From assembly GCA_012841425.1 (NCBI GenBank), contig DUUR01000209.1:1-18467 (forward strand): 18,467 bases of DNA, read 5' to 3'. The DNA is from Bacteroidales bacterium (GTDB taxonomy: Bacteria > Bacteroidota > Bacteroidia > Bacteroidales > Dysgonomonadaceae). The position numbers and the translations under genes were made by a program. The notes under the pieces were generated by a model. It was not told the origin of the DNA and made no database searches. It saw only the letters and a program-made list of their open reading frames with translations. Positions 14,099 to 18,467 of this stretch are shown here, one piece after another (position 1 is the first letter of the stretch; every line of letters starts with the position of its first letter).

Positions 14099-16645
14099 CT
14101 ATTTAGTTTGAATTTGAATAGACGCCTTCCTCAACCCTTTAGCGTTAGCCTCAAGAGTGATAGCTCCTGGTGTTTCCGAAGATTCCACAATAGCCACCAG
14201 TTTACCATTAAACAGATGCATCTGGGGAAGGTGAAACTGGTCGAGACTAGCTGCATTTCCATTAGCACCAGCACGATAAGATCCTGCTCCCTTAACTTTA
14301 AATTTCACAAGTTCGTTTACATTCGGGCAAGGATTGCCATTTCTATCAACAACAGAAACTGTTATAAACGAAAGGTCTTTTCCATCCGCAGAAATCACAT
14401 TCCTGTCTGCTTCAAGAACCAATCGATGAGGCTTGCCTGCAGTATGTATCTCCTTTTCAGCAACTGCATTACCTGCATCATCATAAGCAACCACCTTTAC
14501 AGTTCCAGGCTCATATTTAGTATCCATCCACATCAGGCGATACCTTTTCTGGCGCTCAAATGATTTTTGAGCTTCTGCAGTGTAACTGCCCTCTAGTTCA
14601 ATAGAAAGGTCTTTAGTTTTTACACCCTGACTCTTTCCATTAATAAACAACTCTGCCGATGGATGGTTAGTATATACAAAAACCGGAGTCACCTCACCTT
14701 CACGACCCTCCCAATTCCAGTGTGGCAGTATATGAAGCGTTTCCTCTTCTTTGTTCCAGTGACTTCGATAAAGATAAAATCTATCCTTTGGAATACCTGC
14801 AAGATCTACAGCTCCAAACAAAGAGCTATGGCTTGGCCAGTTGCTATAATATGGCGTTGGTTCGCCCAGATAGTCAAAACCTGTCCAAATAAATTCCCCC
14901 ATAGTATAATTAAAATCATCATGCTGAATAAAATCATCCTCTGGAAGGTTCGACCAAGAAGCATGTTCAACATCATAAGAAGAAGCCTGATGGTCGTCGT
15001 ATATCGCCATTGCCTTTCTCTCAACAGGAAATTTATATACCCCGCGTGAACTCAATGCAGAAGTTGTTTCTGCACCCAGAATAATCTGTTGTGGCAACTT
15101 ATCATACGCTTCCTGATAGCGGAACGATCTATAATTAAACCCAGGCACATCCATAATTGCAGCCATACCATTAGAGAAAACCTGATCTACCCTGTCCATA
15201 CCGTTTGTTACAGGACGAGTAGGATCTTCTCTGTGAACTATATCCTGTAGAAAACGAGCCACCCTAGCACCTTTAGAATTGCTTTGCTCTTCAACCTCGT
15301 TGCCAATACACCACATAACCACACTTGCGCTATTTCTGAAATGATGAATAAGGTTCACCAAATCCTTCTCTGCCCATTCATCAAAATAATGGTTGTAACC
15401 ATTTCTTACCTTAGGAATTCTCCAACTGTCAAAAGACTCTGCCATAACCATCATACCCATTTCATCAGCTATTCTCACAAAATCGGGTGAAGGCATATTA
15501 TGCGCTGTTCTAATAGCATTAACACCCATATCCTGCATAATGCGTATTTGGCGACGAATAGCAGCATCATTTACAGCAGCTCCAAGTGGACCTAAATCAT
15601 GATGCAGACACACACCTTGGAATTTTACTTTCCTGCCATTTAAGAAAAACCCTTCATCCGCAATAATCTCAATTGTGCGAATACCAAAAGTAGTTGTATA
15701 CTCATCAACAACACGTGAGTTTTCTATTTTCGTAGTCTTGGAGCCCTCAACTGTTATATCAGTTTCAACCCTTGTTAATATAGAGTTAACCTTGTAAAGA
15801 TTAGGCTGCTTAATATCCCATAGTTTAGGATTCTCAACAATTAGTGTTTGTTCTAACTCACCAAGATCAAACTGTGTGAGATAACTCTCAGTCTCCGCTA
15901 CAGCATTACCTTGGGGGTCTATAATAGATGTCTTCAACTTCAAGCTGATATTATCTGAGATACCGTCACCCTGTTCAATTTTAGTGCGTACGTTTACACG
16001 TGCAAAGTCGTCATTTACCTCAGGAGTAGTAACATATGTGGCCCATACCGGGAAATGATCTTTATTTGTAGTAATAACATGCACATTCCTATACAAACCT
16101 GCACCTGGGTACCAGCGCGAACCCTCTTCAAAATTCTCAAGCCTCACTGCAAGAGTATTATTCTTACCATCGCTATTAATGAGATCAGTTATATCAAAAT
16201 GAAATGTATTATAACCATATGGCCAGAAACCAGCCTCCTTGCCGTTTACATAAACCTTGGCATTACTCATTGCACCATCAAACTTGATAGTAACTTTCTT
16301 GCCATGTTCAAAATCAGGAACGCTAAAACTGTTTCTATACCAGCCAACACCTGTAAAAGGTAATCCTCCCGTACGTCCATAATGCTCAATTGCTGTGGTC
16401 TGCCCATCTTGCACAATTGCCATCCTGTGGATATCATTGTTTTTGTCGAACGGACCATATATTGCCCAGTCGTGGGGCACACGAACCGACTCCCAACTGC
16501 TATCATCAAAATTTACTTCCGAAGACTTGGAGTTGTCATCACGTGTAAACTTCCACCCTTTCTCAAGGGTAATTTCACTACGTACTTGCGCCTGTGTAGC
16601 GGTAAAGCCTATTATCAGGGCTAATAACAAATATACTTTTTTCAA
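14099..16645 (-). CDS. Secreted GH2 glycoside hydrolase, beta-galactosidase type
   Basis: Retaining exo-glycosidase removing beta-linked sugars, probably galactose, from glycans in the periplasm or outside. It has 848 residues. A signal peptide (MKKVYLLLALIIGFTATQAQ, 1-20) is followed by a sugar-binding domain at about 23-195, an Ig-like domain to about 325 and a TIM barrel at about 327-620. The acid/base is Glu450 (WCIGNEVEEQ) and the likely nucleophile Glu526 (ILGAETTSALSS). C-terminal domains at about 640-720 resemble DUF4982 and at about 725-848 an Ig-like GH2 C-terminal domain. The start is TTG at 16645; no in-frame ATG precedes it and a TAA lies seven codons upstream. A beta-glucuronidase or other GH2 activity cannot be excluded. 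No SusCD or regulator lies beside it, so it is not in a recognisable utilisation locus. Confidence 0.88.
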   Translation of the reverse strand: MKKVYLLLALIIGFTATQAQVRSEITLEKGWKFTRDDNSKSSEVNFDDSSWESVRVPHDWAIYGPFDKNNDIHRMAIVQDGQTTAIEHYGRTGGLPFTGVGWYRNSFSVPDFEHGKKVTIKFDGAMSNAKVYVNGKEAGFWPYGYNTFHFDITDLINSDGKNNTLAVRLENFEEGSRWYPGAGLYRNVHVITTNKDHFPVWATYVTTPEVNDDFARVNVRTKIEQGDGISDNISLKLKTSIIDPQGNAVAETESYLTQFDLGELEQTLIVENPKLWDIKQPNLYKVNSILTRVETDITVEGSKTTKIENSRVVDEYTTTFGIRTIEIIADEGFFLNGRKVKFQGVCLHHDLGPLGAAVNDAAIRRQIRIMQDMGVNAIRTAHNMPSPDFVRIADEMGMMVMAESFDSWRIPKVRNGYNHYFDEWAEKDLVNLIHHFRNSASVVMWCIGNEVEEQSNSKGARVARFLQDIVHREDPTRPVTNGMDRVDQVFSNGMAAIMDVPGFNYRSFRYQEAYDKLPQQIILGAETTSALSSRGVYKFPVERKAMAIYDDHQASSYDVEHASWSNLPEDDFIQHDDFNYTMGEFIWTGFDYLGEPTPYYSNWPSHSSLFGAVDLAGIPKDRFYLYRSHWNKEEETLHILPHWNWEGREGEVTPVFVYTNHPSAELFINGKSQGVKTKDLSIELEGSYTAEAQKSFERQKRYRLMWMDTKYEPGTVKVVAYDDAGNAVAEKEIHTAGKPHRLVLEADRNVISADGKDLSFITVSVVDRNGNPCPNVNELVKFKVKGAGSYRAGANGNAASLDQFHLPQMHLFNGKLVAIVESSETPGAITLEANAKGLRKASIQIQTK

Positions 16646-16672
16646 AATATTAAAACGTTTAAGTTATTATTA

Positions 16673-16703
16673 TTTGAGGAGACAAAAAAGTAGCCTCCTC
16701 AAA
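16673..16703. terminator. Inverted repeat upstream of the GH2 gene, possible fumarase terminator
   Basis: TTTGAGGAG (16673-16681) pairs perfectly with CTCCTCAAA (16695-16703) around a 13-nt loop. It lies about 115 nt past the fumarase stop and 28 nt before the GH2 start. It lacks the T-tract of a strong terminator on the minus strand (it continues TAATAATAAC), so it could instead be a leader hairpin or operator for the GH2 gene. Confidence 0.5.
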
Positions 16704-16817
16704 ACAAATGTTCACTAAAGTTAGACTATTTCTCACTATGCATAAATCAAGAAAGCTTGAAATCTGCACATTTAGTTTAGTAAAATAGTTCACAAAATCT
16801 TTAAGCCCAATCTCTAA

Positions 16818-18458
16818 TTAAGAAAATGAGCAATTAGGCTGAGACACTACCTGAAAGAAATCGTTACCCTTATCATCAACAAGAATAAAAGCAGGGAAAT
16901 CTTCAACCTCAATTTTCCATATAGCCTCCATTCCCAGTTCGGGATACTCAACACACTCAAGGCTCTTAATGCTTTCTTGTGCCAATATAGCAGCAGGACC
17001 ACCAATACTACCCAGGTAAAAACCACCATGCTTTTTACAAGCATCAGTCACTTCCTGACTTCTATTGCCCTTTGCAAGCATTATCATGCTACCCCCGTGC
17101 GACTGCAACAGGTCAACATATGAGTCCATACGCCCCGCTGTGGTTGGTCCCATAGAACCCGAAGCATACCCTTGCGGAGTCTTTGCAGGTCCTGCATAAT
17201 ATATCGGATGATCTTTCACATACTGCGGAAGACCCTCACCCCTATCAATACGCTCTTTAAGCTTTGCGTGAGCTATATCGCGACCAACAATAATTGTTCC
17301 ACTCAAAGACAAACGAGTAGAAACAGGATATTGCGATAGATCTTTAAGTATCTCTTCCATCGGACGATTCAAATCTATTGCCACTCCACCTTCTTCACCA
17401 CTCTGACGATACTCTTCAGGAATAAGACGTGCAGGATTATCCTCCATCTTCTCAATCCAAATACCATCCTTGTTTATTTTAGCCTTAATGTTTCTGTCGG
17501 CGCTACAAGACACACCCATTCCAACGGGCACAGATGCACCATGACGTGTAAGACGTATAACCTTTATGTCATGCGCAAAATACTTACCACCAAACTGAGC
17601 ACCAAGACCCAATTCTTCAGAAGCTTTCTTAAGTCTATCCTCTAATTCAATGTCACGAAAAGCCTGTCCCAGCTCATTACCCTCAGTTGGTAGATTGTCG
17701 TAATACTTAGCAGTTGCAAGCTTAACAGTCTTCAAGTTTGTCTCAACCGAAGTACCACCAATTACAAATGCAAGGTGATAAGGAGGACAAGCAGCAGTGC
17801 CAAGCGACTTCATCTTTTCAATTAGATATTTCTCGAGCTTACCAGGAGTAAGAAGAGCTTTGGTCTCCTGATACAGGTAAGTTTTATTAGCAGAACCACC
17901 ACCCTTTGCAATACAAAGGAAGTTATACTCGTTGCCCTTCACTGAATAGAGGTCTATTTGAGCAGGCAAGTTTGTACCAGTATTAACCTCATTATACATA
18001 TTCAAAGCAGCATTCTGCGAGTATCTCAAATTCTCATTCACATATGTATTGTAAACACCCTTCGAGAGAGCCTCTTCATCATCACCATCAGTCCATACCT
18101 GATTACCTTTCTTACCCATTATTATTGCAGTACCAGTGTCCTGACAAAAAGGTAGAACTCCCTTGGCAGAAATCTCAGAGTTGCGAAGAAATGTAAGAGC
18201 CACAAACTTATCGTTTTCACTAGCTTCGGGGTCATGTAAAATTTGTGCCACCTGCTCCTGATGTTCAGGGCGAAGCAAAAACTGTACATCACGAAATGCC
18301 GTTTGCGCCATTAATGTGATTCCCTCCTTAGAGACTTTAAGCATCTCCTTGCCTTCAAACTCAGAAGTAGAAACATGATCCTTTGTTAAAAGATAATACT
18401 CAGTCTTATCCTCCGACATGGGAAAAGGTTCTTGGTAAATAAATGGTTTTGTTGCCAT
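16818..18458 (-). CDS. fumA: Class I (iron-sulfur) fumarate hydratase
   Basis: Reversible hydration of fumarate to malate. In Bacteroidales this serves the reductive branch of the TCA cycle that leads to succinate. The 546-residue protein is a fused alpha-beta class I enzyme. The 4Fe-4S ligands are Cys105 ([10 protein letters not shown]), Cys224 ([10 protein letters not shown]) and Cys318 ([11 protein letters not shown]), at the same positions as in E. coli FumA. The C-terminal beta part carries [18 protein letters not shown] (about 383-400), [25 protein letters not shown] and [13 protein letters not shown]. The start is the ATG at 18458; only nine bases of upstream sequence are in the window, so the promoter is not visible. 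The oxygen-labile cluster suggests anaerobic or microaerobic life. Confidence 0.96.
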   Translation of the reverse strand: MATKPFIYQEPFPMSEDKTEYYLLTKDHVSTSEFEGKEMLKVSKEGITLMAQTAFRDVQFLLRPEHQEQVAQILHDPEASENDKFVALTFLRNSEISAKGVLPFCQDTGTAIIMGKKGNQVWTDGDDEEALSKGVYNTYVNENLRYSQNAALNMYNEVNTGTNLPAQIDLYSVKGNEYNFLCIAKGGGSANKTYLYQETKALLTPGKLEKYLIEKMKSLGTAACPPYHLAFVIGGTSVETNLKTVKLATAKYYDNLPTEGNELGQAFRDIELEDRLKKASEELGLGAQFGGKYFAHDIKVIRLTRHGASVPVGMGVSCSADRNIKAKINKDGIWIEKMEDNPARLIPEEYRQSGEEGGVAIDLNRPMEEILKDLSQYPVSTRLSLSGTIIVGRDIAHAKLKERIDRGEGLPQYVKDHPIYYAGPAKTPQGYASGSMGPTTAGRMDSYVDLLQSHGGSMIMLAKGNRSQEVTDACKKHGGFYLGSIGGPAAILAQESIKSLECVEYPELGMEAIWKIEVEDFPAFILVDDKGNDFFQVVSQPNCSFS

Positions 18459-18467
18459 AGATGAATC

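Noticed and set aside
14806..15024. Minus-strand alternate frame inside the GH2 gene
   Set aside because: It overlaps GH2 coding sequence in another frame; its residues do not resemble a known protein.

Overview
The window is chromosomal DNA from a member of the Bacteroidota, most likely order Bacteroidales. The evidence is AT-rich sequence, a serine palmitoyltransferase of the Bacteroidales type, class I fumarase, a TonB-dependent receptor, signal-peptide lipoproteins, and repeated TAnnTTTG boxes (the Bacteroidota -7 promoter element) just upstream of several genes. Genus cannot be fixed from the sequence alone. No tRNA, rRNA, CRISPR array, insertion sequence, phage gene or integrase was seen. 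It looks like ordinary core-genome territory with a few poorly characterised genes mixed in.

Layout. 1-2025 (-): TonB-dependent outer-membrane receptor, C-terminus cut by the window edge. 2130-2492 (-): DUF486 small membrane protein. 2640-3182 (+): nicotinamidase, for NAD salvage. 3221-4373 (+): an overlapping pair, a compact HipA-like kinase and a DUF3037 protein, which is the least understood two-gene unit here. 4354-6539 (-): L-Ala-D/L-Glu epimerase and an NlpC/P60 endopeptidase, joined by an ATGA overlap, a murein-peptide recycling operon. 6737-7480 (+): protein-L-isoaspartate O-methyltransferase with a lipoprotein signal. 7543-9021 (-): IMP dehydrogenase. 9113-10309 (-): serine palmitoyltransferase. 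10655-12416 (+): apparent operon of ferritin, a 99-residue membrane protein of unknown function and a TraB/GumN lipoprotein. 12592-14001 (-): RlmD-type 23S rRNA m5U methyltransferase. 14099-16645 (-): secreted GH2 beta-galactosidase-type enzyme starting at TTG. 16818-18458 (-): class I fumarase.

How the genes work together. The clearest shared pathway is the NlpC/P60-epimerase pair: the endopeptidase would release L-Ala-D-Glu from murein peptides and the epimerase would convert it to L-Ala-L-Glu for ordinary peptidases. Both lack signal peptides, so the step is probably cytosolic. The kinase-DUF3037 pair is probably one functional unit, and so is ferritin with its tightly coupled membrane protein. 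The remaining genes (guaB, spt, rlmD, fumarase, GH2) are independent housekeeping or catabolic genes, several with their own promoter.

The most unusual observations are the kinase-DUF3037 unit with no HipB partner and a possible leaderless promoter, a 26-bp perfect palindrome inside the epimerase coding sequence, an isoaspartate methyltransferase that appears to be a lipoprotein, and the ferritin-linked membrane protein. None of these proves a new system; they are the places to look first.
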